A DNA stretch of 64,000 nucleotides from Sanderia malayensis (taxonomy: Eukaryota > Cnidaria > Scyphozoa > Semaeostomeae > Pelagiidae). Made by a program: the position numbers and the translations under genes. Of this stretch, positions 13,601-25,600 are shown one piece after another. The notes below the pieces were generated by a model. That model was not told the DNA's origin. It did no database searches and worked only from the letters and a program-made list of their open reading frames with translations. The DNA is taken from assembly GCA_013076295.1 (NCBI GenBank), contig RQOL01000532.1, positions 4,526,001 through 4,590,000 on the forward strand, read 5' to 3'. Each line of letters opens with the position of its first letter. Within the stretch, counting starts at the first letter, position 1.

Positions 13601-16600
13601 CCGGAACATGCCAGAAAAACCCAAGAACAGGCTGAACACTCCAAAACAATCCAAGAACATGCCAAGAACAGGTATAAATAATCGTTTTCAAGCCAACAAC
13701 AATCCATTCCGATTAATAACTAAACTAGAAGAAGCCATTCTTGCCATTTCGGTAACTTTCTTTGGAGTTAGAACATTTATTTTAATTTCTGCTAAAGCCA
13801 GTTTTTCTAAAAATGTTATCCCCAAGCTATCTTCTGCTTTATTCCATGTAAGTCCAAGCATTTTGGTTTTATTGGCTCGCACACCAACTTGTCCTTCAGC
13901 GTAGCTCTGATCACTGCCCTTCTCCTCTCCTTCTAACTCCAACACCTCCACATTTGAGTGCCATTTATAATAGTTCAAATGCTGCTTCACGAAACACCGA
14001 TATTGCTGTTTTCATCGAATGTTGTGCCTCCTCCACAGTACATGCTCCACTTATGACGTCAACGACATATAAACTTCGTCGGATTTCCGCAATTTCTGTT
14101 GGATGGTGGCTTTCACAGCTGCTTAGATGTTCTTTTATTGTTGCCCCGAAGAGAAAGGGTGATTGCACAAGACCAAAAATATCTCTGGTGAATCGTGGAA
14201 TTTAATCTGCACTGCATCTTTGTTCTTTATCCAGTGAAATCGCAAAGCGTTTCTGTCTTCTTCTTTGATCCTCACTTGAAGAGTTGCTTGCTTAAGATAT
14301 CCACACAGTGCAACTGGTTTCTAGCGGCTTCTCACAAGCACACTCCATAAGAGGTTTTCAAGTGATTGTTCAGGCTCCAAACAATCATTTAGTGAGGACT
14401 TTTCCATTTCGTTCCTTTAACCGATCAAACACAACTCGAACTTTCGTGCTTTCTGCATTTTTGCAAGCAACTGGCTTGTATGGAATGTAGAAGTCGTTTC
14501 CAGCATATTCTTTTGTAACTCTTTCAACTATTCCTTGCTTCAACTGATCCTGAAATAATTTGTCGTATCTTTCCAATAGAGCTGACTCCAGTTGTAGTCG
14601 TCTCACCACTTTTGATAGTTTCCCCTAGGCTTCCAAAGAAGCTTTTCCAAAGAAGGCCAGTTTCACACAACCCTGCCGAGTTGCGAATTAGCTGCTCCTT
14701 CAATTATTCATATAATGGCTGTTGATCTCCTTTTGGTTTGTCTGTAAGTCTAAGAACATTCAAACTCCACAGCTGTTCGTAATCTGCTGATGAATTCCTT
14801 GTTAAATAAACATTGTCCAGAGAGTCCTCACTAACAGGAGACATGATAATCCACCCAAAATGTGTGAATTCAGCTATGGGCTCTCCAGGTTTCCCAATCC
14901 TTGACTTGTATTCTGTTTAGGTCTTAGAGTATTCGTTGGCTCCAAGAATCATGGATGCTGGCAGAATAGGTCCATGTATGATTGGTAGTGATATAATGCA
15001 TTGAATATGTGCATTTGTCACTTCGCTAGGCTTCCCATATCTCATTCTTAAAATCTGTTTTACGCGCTCATAGCATTGCTTCAGTGGTTAGTAGAAGTCC
15101 ATCAATCGTGAGTCAGACTTTGGGTACCAACGCTTCTGCCAGGTAAGAGAATTTCGTCACCTCTTCGATGTCAGATCTATCCATTTCAGTTTCGAGTTGA
15201 CTCCAGAATATTTGCCAGTCAATGTGTGTTCCTTGAAACTTGAATATCACAAGCATCGGCAATTTCACTCTCCCTTGCTGTTCATTCATCAATTTTTCAA
15301 GTGTTTCTGCTATTTCCTTGTCGCATCTTCTTTTTACATCCATTTTTGCCTCTTCGAGTTTCAAGGTTTCATCGAACTAACGTGTCCTTGCTTCTTCTTC
15401 TAGTTCTTCCATCTCTCTGGTGATTCTTTGCTCTTCTTCTCTCTCCAAATTTCTCTCTTTTGTTTCAAGATCTTCTGGGATGTCTTAATTCTTCCTCGAT
15501 CGTTTGAGCTCTCGAACTTTCCGAGGAACTCCATCTGCTTTGATCTTAAGTTCGTGAGAGCACATCGTCTATCTGCTGGTTAAACGCACAAAGGTGTCGT
15601 TCTAATGCTTGTACGGTATTCCTTTCCAGAATTCTTGTTGTTTCCTCCCTGGTGAATTTCAGCATGCTGAGTTTCTTTTGTATCTTTTTAATTTGGGCTC
15701 TTATATACTTTGGAATTCTTATACTTTGGAATTCTTATATACTCCCATCAGGGGTGCCACTTTGTCGGAAATTTAGCTTTGTATCTCCACAACAATACTC
15801 TCGTAGTAGGTAATGAACACAAGCTCACAACCGATAATCAAACTCTCAACCCTCCCCCCAATCCTCCAAATTTAGTTATATGTACGGTTTCTCTAATTTT
15901 CTAGAATAGTCTGTCACGATTAGTAAGCATCAAGGTCATTCTTAGTCAGCAATGAATAAGTTTCTAAATTAAATATCTCTAGAATGCTCTAGGTCTAATC
16001 AACCGTATTTCATCGATTAAACGCTCCCCCTCGATTAAAAGCCCCCCTCGAATAAACGCCCCGTTATGCTACCAACTTTTGCAATAAACGCACCCCTCGA
16101 TTAAACCGTCTTCGTGCAAAACCATGGCGATTTTCAATTTATACGTTGTTGCTCGATAAAGTCCACGCAAAACTAAACCATTTTCTCTTTTTCTGAACCC
16201 AATGACAGAGCCTGTGATCTTGTACGCTCTAATAAACGCCCCCCCCTCAAATAGTGCCCCCTCAAAAGTGCCCAGATTAATAAGCGAAAAGGAAATACGG
16301 TAGGAACTTTCTATGCATTGAAAACGAGGTTGCTTATTCCATACGAGGCTACACGGAATATTCTAGATGTAAACAGGCCGAAATTTAGACACAGTTAAAA
16401 GCAAAAGCTTAGTAATGTGTAAAATTCTCAATTCCTGCTTGGCATAAATTCTCGTCAATAATTTTGTAGCAAAATAGAAATAAATATTCAAATAGAAAGG
16501 ATGCGGCACCTAATAACATAGGTACGCAAAGTCTACACAAATCATCTCTCCTTAGCCAATAGGAATACTACACATGCTCTAACACCTAGGAGTTAGAACA

Positions 16601-19600
16601 AGTAATATGTTTCTCTAAAGCCCTATTTACACTACATAAACTAACCCGGGTTCGCCCCGGGTTTAGCAAACCCAGGTTAGTTTTTCGTAGTGTAAATGCA
16701 ACTAAATCGAGTTCGCCCCGGGTTAAACTAACCCGGGTTAGTTTTACGAAAATGTAGTCTAAGCGCGAGACTGGGGTGAACCCGGGTTAGCTTCTGGTAT
16801 AAGGGGAGTATGAGCATTCACACTCGTGTTGAAAACAAAAAGCGGCGCCAAGAAAGAGGACTTTTTCTTTCGACTCAACTTCGCTTACATTAGGCATTTC
16901 GGCTAACCCAGTTTCGCCCACTGGTGAGCGCTTTTACTACAAACGAAAACTAATCCGGGTTAAACTAATCGGGTTAACTTTCACTATTATCTCAATTCAG
17001 CTTTTCTGGATATAGCTACCTTTAGTTTAGAACCATGAACATCGCAAACTCCAAGTATCAAATTTTGCTGTTTTCAGCTCCGTTACATTACAGTTAAGAT
17101 GATTACAGCTTGATGCAATTTTTTTCACAAAGTTTTATAAGTAGTTGTCGTTTTTTTTACTTATATCTATCAATATGAAATCGTTCCTTCTGGTGGCGAG
17201 CGTCCCTGATATTGCTCAGTGCGATTAAGGTTAAAACAATGGAATATTTTCAGCTCATTCTGCTCATTATACCTAGCATGGCCTGGCAACGGCGCACTAC
17301 CCTAGGCGCAAGGCATGCTCTGCAAAATTACGGATGAAAAGAAGCTGTATTTAATTTCAAAAGGCATCTGAGAGGCTCGGCCTCATGATACCTGGATAAT
17401 TCCTTTGCCATTGCACGTTCTCAAGTTGCTTGCTGATCAAGCATTTGGAAAATAAAAAACAATATCTATTTAAGTAAATAATATCTAAGTAAATATTCTC
17501 ACCTGTTGACGTTGATTTTTCTATAATTTCTTCCAATTTCGCAATATTTGCTGGATCTGCATCTTTCGCTATTGCAATTTCCTGACTTGGTAGATTTTCA
17601 TCATCTACTTTCATTTCATCCACCCTTGGTATTTTAGGAAGGCTTAGAATTGCCATGCTTTCATTGATCAAAGCAGCAGATTTATCATTGTGTTTGATAT
17701 TTGGTGACAAAGTACAGTAGTAGTAGAAGAGTAGCTTTGATAAATTTTCAAATATCTGTGATGCTTTATTTTTTGCCGCAAAGCGTAAATGACAAATCTG
17801 CGATATTCTGAAAATGCAGCAAACGAATTCATAGAACTGCTCACTGCTCTCGAGGCGGGAAATACTGGTATGGCACTTGAGACTTTCTGTAACTTCATGT
17901 AAAGCATTCTCCAGGCACTGGTTTTTCTTTGATTCATCATGCAAAACATCTGTGTATGCCAGACTGAATTCCCCAGCTCTTCTCTGCAAATAATACAAAA
18001 CGTGGCTAATCTGATATCTAAATGTGTAATTACCAATTTATCTAAATGTGTAATTACCAACAAAGTTATTAGCTCGCATCATGATGAGACCCCATAGGGT
18101 ACTCCGTAGGAGAGATATCAGGAATCTACGCAGATAACTACACATTTTTTGTCTGAAAATTGGAGCAAAGTATTGAGACTCATATTCACCAAGAGAGAAA
18201 CCATAAAATATTTTGTCGTATCACGAGAGTCCAAAATATACTTCATAGAGCACAACTTCTTCAAGAATGATATCCTTGCTTTACACGAACTTGTTTGTCC
18301 ATACATTACCTCAGAGGACTATAATGCTCAGCTTTAAGAAACATTTAATACTGATGTTTATAAAAATTTGACAGAGCTTTAGCAGTCAAAAGACAAAGCA
18401 TAACATAAAAATAAGTTCCTGATACCCCAGACTAAATTTCCAAAACAATGGCACATGCAACCTGGACTGTCACTATACTTAAATCATGTTGATCTGCTTA
18501 TTAAATAGCGCCTATCCAGCCAAATTGATGTTCTTCGGCTTTCATTGCAATTCGTTCTTGATTGAAAGTCCATTCAGTAGTAAAAGATGGACAAAATAAC
18601 ACTTACAACCTTAGTTCTTCTGCCTCCAATGCGGTTTCTTTTATCGTAAGACAAGACCTGTCATTTTGTTAGGCTTTTATTAATTTGGTAGTGCTGAGTA
18701 GCTACTGATCACTAATCGGTTAAAGTTGCAAGCAACACTCAACCAGCTATCATAGTTGCCCTGATGACAAAGACAAACAGCGTGAATTCCTTTTTCTTAT
18801 GTCAGTTTATATAGTACCAAAATTCATTAATTAATTGAATAATGACATATTGCGTTTGAATAAGTATTAATTGCATAGGTTGGGTGTGTGATGAAAATAC
18901 TTAAGCAAATAAGGTCAGGAATAGGTTATGGTTAGAGCTTTGACCATAAAAGGCAAATAAATGTTTGTATAGACAATATAGATAATAGTAACGACTATGA
19001 TTCACTACTTAGTTGAAGTGTTCGTTAGTAAAACTGCTGAGTACACTGCAATAGCTCTCCTCATAGGAGGCTTACAGAGTGAAGCATTCGATATGGCGAA
19101 GAAATACTAAGTGATTACTATAAAGATGTAAAAGTGAAAATGCTTGTCGGTGCTATGAAGAACTCTGTAAGGGCCATGGTAAGGTGCTTGGAAAGGTTTT
19201 CGGACAGCACCGTGTGGAACAAAGATGTTTGTACAGGAGGCAACGGTGTGAGGTTGAATTTTGGATCGTTGACAAGGAATGCAAGAATGACTCCAACGGC
19301 GAAGATAAGTGTTGATGTTAGGCCAAACGTAGCATGTGGTGATGAGATTGTGCGTGGCTGAGATAGAGAATGCAAGTGATCAAGATGGAACGATGAAAAG
19401 GGATTGGAACTTATGGACACCGAGTATCAGTTGTAGTATCCCAGAGGATGGTGCCAGAGGCGTTAGAAATGGAAATTCCTTTAATTGTAGTGAAAATGAA
19501 ACATTCACTTGATGTAGATCTGCATCTTCTTGTTGTGCTTTGGATGGCAGTGTGAAATTGATTGGAGGTTCAAAGTGTAAGGAATTAACTGCAGTTCTGG

Positions 19601-22600
19601 ACAAGGCGTCAGCAACAACATGTTCTTTGCCAGTAATGTGACGGATGTCGGTGGTAAATTGTGATATGAAGTCAAGATGGCGAAAATCTCGTGGCGAATG
19701 ACGATGGGCGGACGAGACTAATGCATACGTTAATGGCTTATGGTCGGTTAGAACGTAAAATTTGCGACCTTCCACACAATGTCAGAAATGACGAAGTGAA
19801 AGGTATACGGTGAGCAGTTCAGAACCAAATGTACTTTATTTGATTTCGGCGGGCTGTAGTCATTTAGAAAATGAAATCAGCTGCCAGGAACCGCTAATGT
19901 GTTCTTGTAGAATAGCTCCAGTGGCAACATTAGATACATCACCCATAAGACAATGGGGAGCATCGGGGGATGGGTGTACAAGTAACGTGCAGGGCTGATT
20001 TAGTGGCTGTAAATGCAGCAAGAGCAGCATCGTCGAGATGAAGGGCTTTTCTGGTGTGTTTACCACCCAGAATATCTGAGAGTGGTTGAATGATGGTTGC
20101 ATAGTTTGGAATAAAACGATGATAAAAGTTGATTAAGCCTAAGAATTTGCGCAGTCGACGTAGTGATGTAGGTGCTGGAAAATCACATTTTGCAGAAACT
20201 TTGATTGACACCAGAGAAATTCCTTTTACGGAGATGTGATGACAGAGGAAACATAGTCAAGATGAACCAAAGACACATTTAGATGAACTGATTATGACGC
20301 CAACTTCGGATAAGCGAGTGAAAAGCAGGTCCAAGTGTTGAAAGTGTTCTGATTCTGAAGAGCTTGTAATTGGTCACCAATAAAGGCGTAAACAAAGTGA
20401 AGTTCAAGTAAAACTTGATTAATAAATCATTAAAATGTCTGTGCGGCATTACGTAGACCAATTGGTATGCGGACAGCCTCAAATAAACCAAACAGGGTAG
20501 TAATGGCAGTTTTGGGAATATCAACAGGTTCCACTGGGATTTAATGGTAGACACAGAGAAGGTCAATTTTTTTAAAGATTGTTTTCCCAAGTAGCGTTGT
20601 GGTAAAATCTCGAATGTGTGGAATGGGGTAATGATCTGGAATTGGGACATTATTAAGTTTGCGGTAATCACCACATGGTCTCCAATCTCCTGAGGTTGAT
20701 TTGGGAACAATGTGAAGTGGAGAGGACCAACAGCTATTTGAGGGCCGTATGATACCAAGTTGGACCATGTGATCAAATTCACATTTGGCTATTGCTAAAT
20801 GTTTCAAACGGGCCCTTTGTTTCAATGTGCTGTGTGACATTTAAATGTCACACAGCACATCGAAACAAAGGGCCCGTTTGAAACATTTAAATGCTGATTA
20901 GTCATAGTTGGGCGTTGTTATTGAAATAAATTTGGTAAGACGTTCCTTGTATTTGTCGCTAATTTTGGGAATTGCAAACATAGGCAGAGGTGAGATTTCT
21001 GATGAAAGAATGCTTTGAACTTTTAAATTGGTAGTTGTATCGAGTAGTAGACAATGAGGAACATTAAAATTCAACAAAATATGTGAAAGGAAATCGGCTC
21101 CAATAATAGGTGTTGCAATATCCGCAATAATAAAAATCCGAGTCAAGAGTCAATGCAAGCCAAGGTTCAAGGTTAAGGATCGGTCACAATAAGTTGCAAT
21201 TGACGAGTTATTAACGGCTTAAAGTTAGAGGTTAGTGAGCTTGTTACGTTTGTCTGAAGGACGACATGGAATAACACTAACAGATGCGCCGGTATCTACT
21301 AAAAATCGAATTCCCAAGTAACGGTCGGTCACGTAGTAGAGACGACTATTTTGAAAATGTGGCAGAGGGTCTTGTCGCCGCAAAAATCTGCCTTGACCGT
21401 TTTCATGTTGTTGTGCACTATGAGCTGACTGTGGAGGAGCAGTAGGGGTTGCGTCAGCAACGTATGAGCAAGGTGTAGTGTACCGATGGGCCTGTAGACC
21501 AAGCCTTTCATGAGTGAGGTCAGGACAACTGGGAGTTCTCCCAGTTGTCCTGACCTCACCCCCTGCCTAGAAACACTGTCTGTTGAAGCTGTTTCGAAAT
21601 GGCGATCTTGAGCGTTTTGAAGAATTGTGTCCTCGAAAGTTTGGTTGAGAATTTATTTGGGCAGTTAGAGCTTCTATTTGCTTTGTCAACTGGTTAATTT
21701 GCGATTGGAGAAGGGATATCGAATAAAAAGAAGCTGTAGGAGACGGTTTTGGACTATTAAAGATTTTTGAAATGGTAGAAGTTGCTGGATTTACTTCAAG
21801 CATTTTATCTACCAATGAAGCCAATTGATCTAAAGCCATTTCATTGGTTGTGGAAACCAGAATTAGTTGGGCGTTTACTGGCAATCGTTGTAAGAATAGT
21901 TGGCAAAATATTTTGGGGTTGAGCCTTTGATCACCGAGCAATTGCTGCATCTTTCGAAGTAGTTGAGATGGCTTGGGATCGCCCAGCCTTTCGGCATTCA
22001 ATAGCTGGTGTAACCGTCTTTTTTCCGAAAATGAGTTACGTTCTATCAACTCATTCCTCAAAGTATCGTATGGGTGGGTTCAGCAATATTTCTCTAACTT
22101 CCTGAGCAATTTCTGGTCGAAGCACCGAGACAATATGAGCAATATAACATTGACGTTGAGTTGTAATATTTTTTGTATGAAATTGTGCTTCAACTTGAAG
22201 GAAAAAGATCATAGGATAATGAGGCCGAAGTGGAAGTAGTTTTAAGTTGTAAGCAGCCATTGGTGATGTTGTAGAAACATCTCACAGTTTGTGCGAAGGT
22301 GAAGTAATAAAATTTTGAAAAGTTGGCTCTGTTGTCATATTGTTCTGGGTGTTTATTATCCGTTGTATTGATTTGTAGGTCTGTTTTGACTGAAAAGGTG
22401 TTCGGCTACACCATGCTGGAGGCGCTTCCGCATAGGCTTTACAAGGTTCAAGAAATTTTTCTGGCATGGCCATGCAGGATGTCTGGATTGAGCAGGCATG
22501 TCAGGATGTGCTAGTGTCGTGCCTGAAAAATGCAAACACAGGAAGGTGCTGGCACAACGCTTGGGATAAGCTCACGGTACCCACATCTGATTTCCTGCTT

Positions 22601-25600
22601 AGTCAGCTTTCTATATTGTATACTTTGTTGTTTTCTTTGGTTGACGTATGAATGTTAATCATTATTTATATTTTTAATGTTGTTGATATAATTATAGCTC
22701 TCGCAACATGTTCAAGAGCCCTCGTACATTATTCAAAAAGTATTAAATTTATAAAATGACAGTTGCTTTGATCGGGCCTACCCTGTCACTTTAACCCGGT
22801 TACCCCATCCCCTCTTGACGGTACTGGGTGTGAGGTCGAACTTTTCCATACAAACCCTATTGAAACTCCACCCTCGTGTTATCACTGTGATGTTATCAGT
22901 TTTTACAACCATGGGTTGGTTTGAGCTTCAATAAAACGTACTTACACTAGTAAGGTAAAATGTAAAGGTATACAAAGGATATAAAAGCTTGCATATTCAC
23001 AATCTATAAATCGATGCTTGATTTTATCTAATCAAATATGTTTGTACGATGTTCAAGAAGTTTGTGTGTCATCAGCGGCTGTGCATGTGATCACTTTCTG
23101 GAGTGATTAACACACTCTAGTAAATTACGGGAATCTATATTTACTGAGCAATTGAGAGTTACTATAAACTCAATAATGCTGATGTTACGAAGGTTGAGCT
23201 TTAAAATTGGGAAAGTTGAACGAAGAAGTCCGCTGTAAATTTAAGTATGATCTGTTACTCTGAGTTACTCTTGAGAGTGAAGACAACTGTGATGAAGTCT
23301 TCTATCACAGTATCTCTGTGTCTGAATCTCTTTCTAAAACTACTATCTTGCAATGAATATTTATAATTGCTTGCCATAATTGACTATAATTTGATTCACG
23401 TAAATTGTGAGTACCAAAGAAAATGATATGCCATACAAGTAGGTAAATATGCTAAAAGCACACAGGATAAATACACATAACATGAGTAAGTTCGGAAATG
23501 TTGTGATTCATGTAGTTGGGGAATTACCTAAAGTGCAGCCATGCTGCAAATGACGTAGTGGAGATTCCTTATTTTAACAGAAAAAAATATAGAAGCAATA
23601 AATGCTGAGGAATGACCAAAACTATATTAAATTGATTGTGGCCAGGAAAATGTACATGACGACCAGAATGAGTTGATCTTGGTGCAGAGATTAAAGAGGG
23701 AGAAAAAGTTGCTGTTGCTATCAGTGGATCCATGTTTGCTGTTGCATTGACTGCTGGGTGGTGTAGGCTGTAGTACAGATGTGCTGTATACGAAGTCATG
23801 AGGTGAGTGAGTGAAACAAAGTATACCAGAATTGAGTACCCCAGTCAGTCGAAATTGTCGTCGAAACACAGAAGGTGGAACTCAATGTTGAACTAACGCA
23901 GGAGCGAATGTGTCGGCCATGAGATCAGTAATTGGTATGGCTTCAGGATAGAGTGTGAAGGAGTCGATTTAAGTCACGATATTGATATCCGTGGGATGAT
24001 GGCAAGAGACGAATGAGATTGTTGTGAACGTGTGCATCTGGAGTTGCGAACATATCAACAGGTGCAAATGTAGGGTTTGAACTTTCGCTTTTTGACATAC
24101 GAGACAGGAACGAATGTATTGAAGGATATCCGAGTTAATTCTAGGCGAGACGTAATGCTTGATAATCAGGTCTTGCGTAGCTCGGATGCTTGGACGAGAG
24201 ATTTTTGCAGATGCTCAAGAACGTTGTGTTGCTAAAAAGTAGGTATGCGCGATTAGGAATATCTCTTATCTCTTATCACAGAGTATGGATCTGATTCAGA
24301 ATTTAAAATGGCTTTAAAGGGAGTGATGTTGTTAACAGTATTGTAACGCTTTATTGAAATGGAGTGATGTTGTTAAGGTGTGGATCTTTTTCTTGGACCT
24401 TTGCTAACAGCGTACAGGGAAATGTTAAATTGCTATGACTTTGGTGGCACAGGTGAAATTCATTGTGTGGAGATATGATAGCCAAGGAAGTCCAGTGACG
24501 AAGATCCGAAGGCGTATTTTCCAGGGTTGATGACAATACCGTATTCAGATAGGCGTGTAAAAAGAAGTCCGAGGAGCATAAGATGTTCTTCTTCTGACAA
24601 ACTCTGGCTATGAGCATGTCATCTATGTGGGCATAAACAGCGTCTAATCCAATAATCCAGTAAATACTTGGTGGATAAATCGTTGAAATGTTTGTGCAGC
24701 ATCGGATACCTGTCAGGAACTATGACGTTATTCAAGGCACAGTAATCTCAGCAAGGTCTGTAATCTCCAGCTGTGGGCTTGGTACCCTGTGCAAAGGTGA
24801 TGATGAGCTACTTTCCAAAACAGCAAATAATGCTGAGTTCAAGCATGTGATCGAATTATCTCTTTGCTACTGCCAATTGATCAGGTGCCAGTCAGGGGGA
24901 TTGGTCAAAAACAAGTGGGCCTTTAGCGTGAATGTGATGTGTGATGCTGTGCTTGATGGTCTGTTCGTTGTAACCGGGGCACAGTAGTAAATGAAATTTC
25001 TGTCGAAGGGAAGAGTAACAACATATCCGGAAGGGTTAGCATAAGGCAAGGAGAAGTGAATGAGCTTTGTATACCTTAGATTCTGAGCGTTGTTGTTGTC
25101 TCTATCAGGTGGCGATGGCGTAGGTCTACCTGCAGCGAGTAATAAACAAAAAACAAATACCAAGGATGGGCAGATGGATGTCAGCAATGACAAAAATCCA
25201 TCACAATGTACGACGAAGTCTGAGATCCAGAGGCAGTAATCTTTCCTTGCATATTCCAATAGTTGATTAATTGATGGCTTGTAGCTTCAGTGAAGTTTCA
25301 TCTGATCGTCGTTTGTCCTGTGGCTTGCATGGTAGGACACAGGGCAAAATCAACTAAGAATCGCGTAAAGGAATAATTATCAGTAATATAAACAGGTGGC
25401 TGGATTGAGATGAGCCAGGCTGAATTGTTGCCATTAGTCTCTGGCTGGGGCATTTTCCACAGCTTGCAATTGTGGTTGTTCTGTGATATCAACAAAGACT
25501 GTTGGCTTGACATAGCGATTGGGACTGATTTAAAATTGCCGGGGAAATGGGAAATAGGTAAGCTGTGATTTGATTGCCCTTGTGTTCGAGTTCAGATAGG

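Larger units (their letters stand above)
13393..16393 (-). mobile_element. BEL/Pao LTR retrotransposon remnant
   Basis: Direct repeats beginning TGTCACGATTAGTAAG and ending near TAGACACA bound the element at 13393-13572 and 15912-16393. The internal region on the minus strand has, from high to low coordinate: a gag-like start ([12 protein letters not shown] near 15640), a coiled gag segment, a protease-like region and reverse-transcriptase pieces, all typical of BEL/Pao. Integrase is missing; the part next to the low LTR is replaced by a fragment of another element (13573-13685). Several frameshifts show it is inactive. Confidence 0.8.
19030..22310 (-). mobile_element. Gypsy LTR retrotransposon remnant II (gag-pol)
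   Basis: Order on the minus strand, high to low: gag (22260-21570, with [25 protein letters not shown] and [11 protein letters not shown]); aspartic protease (about 21300-20900, with an [12 protein letters not shown] site and [12 protein letters not shown]); reverse transcriptase (20840-19940, with ELGIIRPS-type [16 protein letters not shown] and a [14 protein letters not shown] block); RNase H (19860-19570, with [15 protein letters not shown] and HVVADALSR); then an integrase zinc-finger-like piece and a pol tail resembling GPYRVL-x-TDKHF near 19160-19120. The integrase core is deleted. Frameshifts and two fold-back palindromes break the frame. It lies in the intron between gene A exons 4 and 5. 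No LTR pair was identified. Confidence 0.85.
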
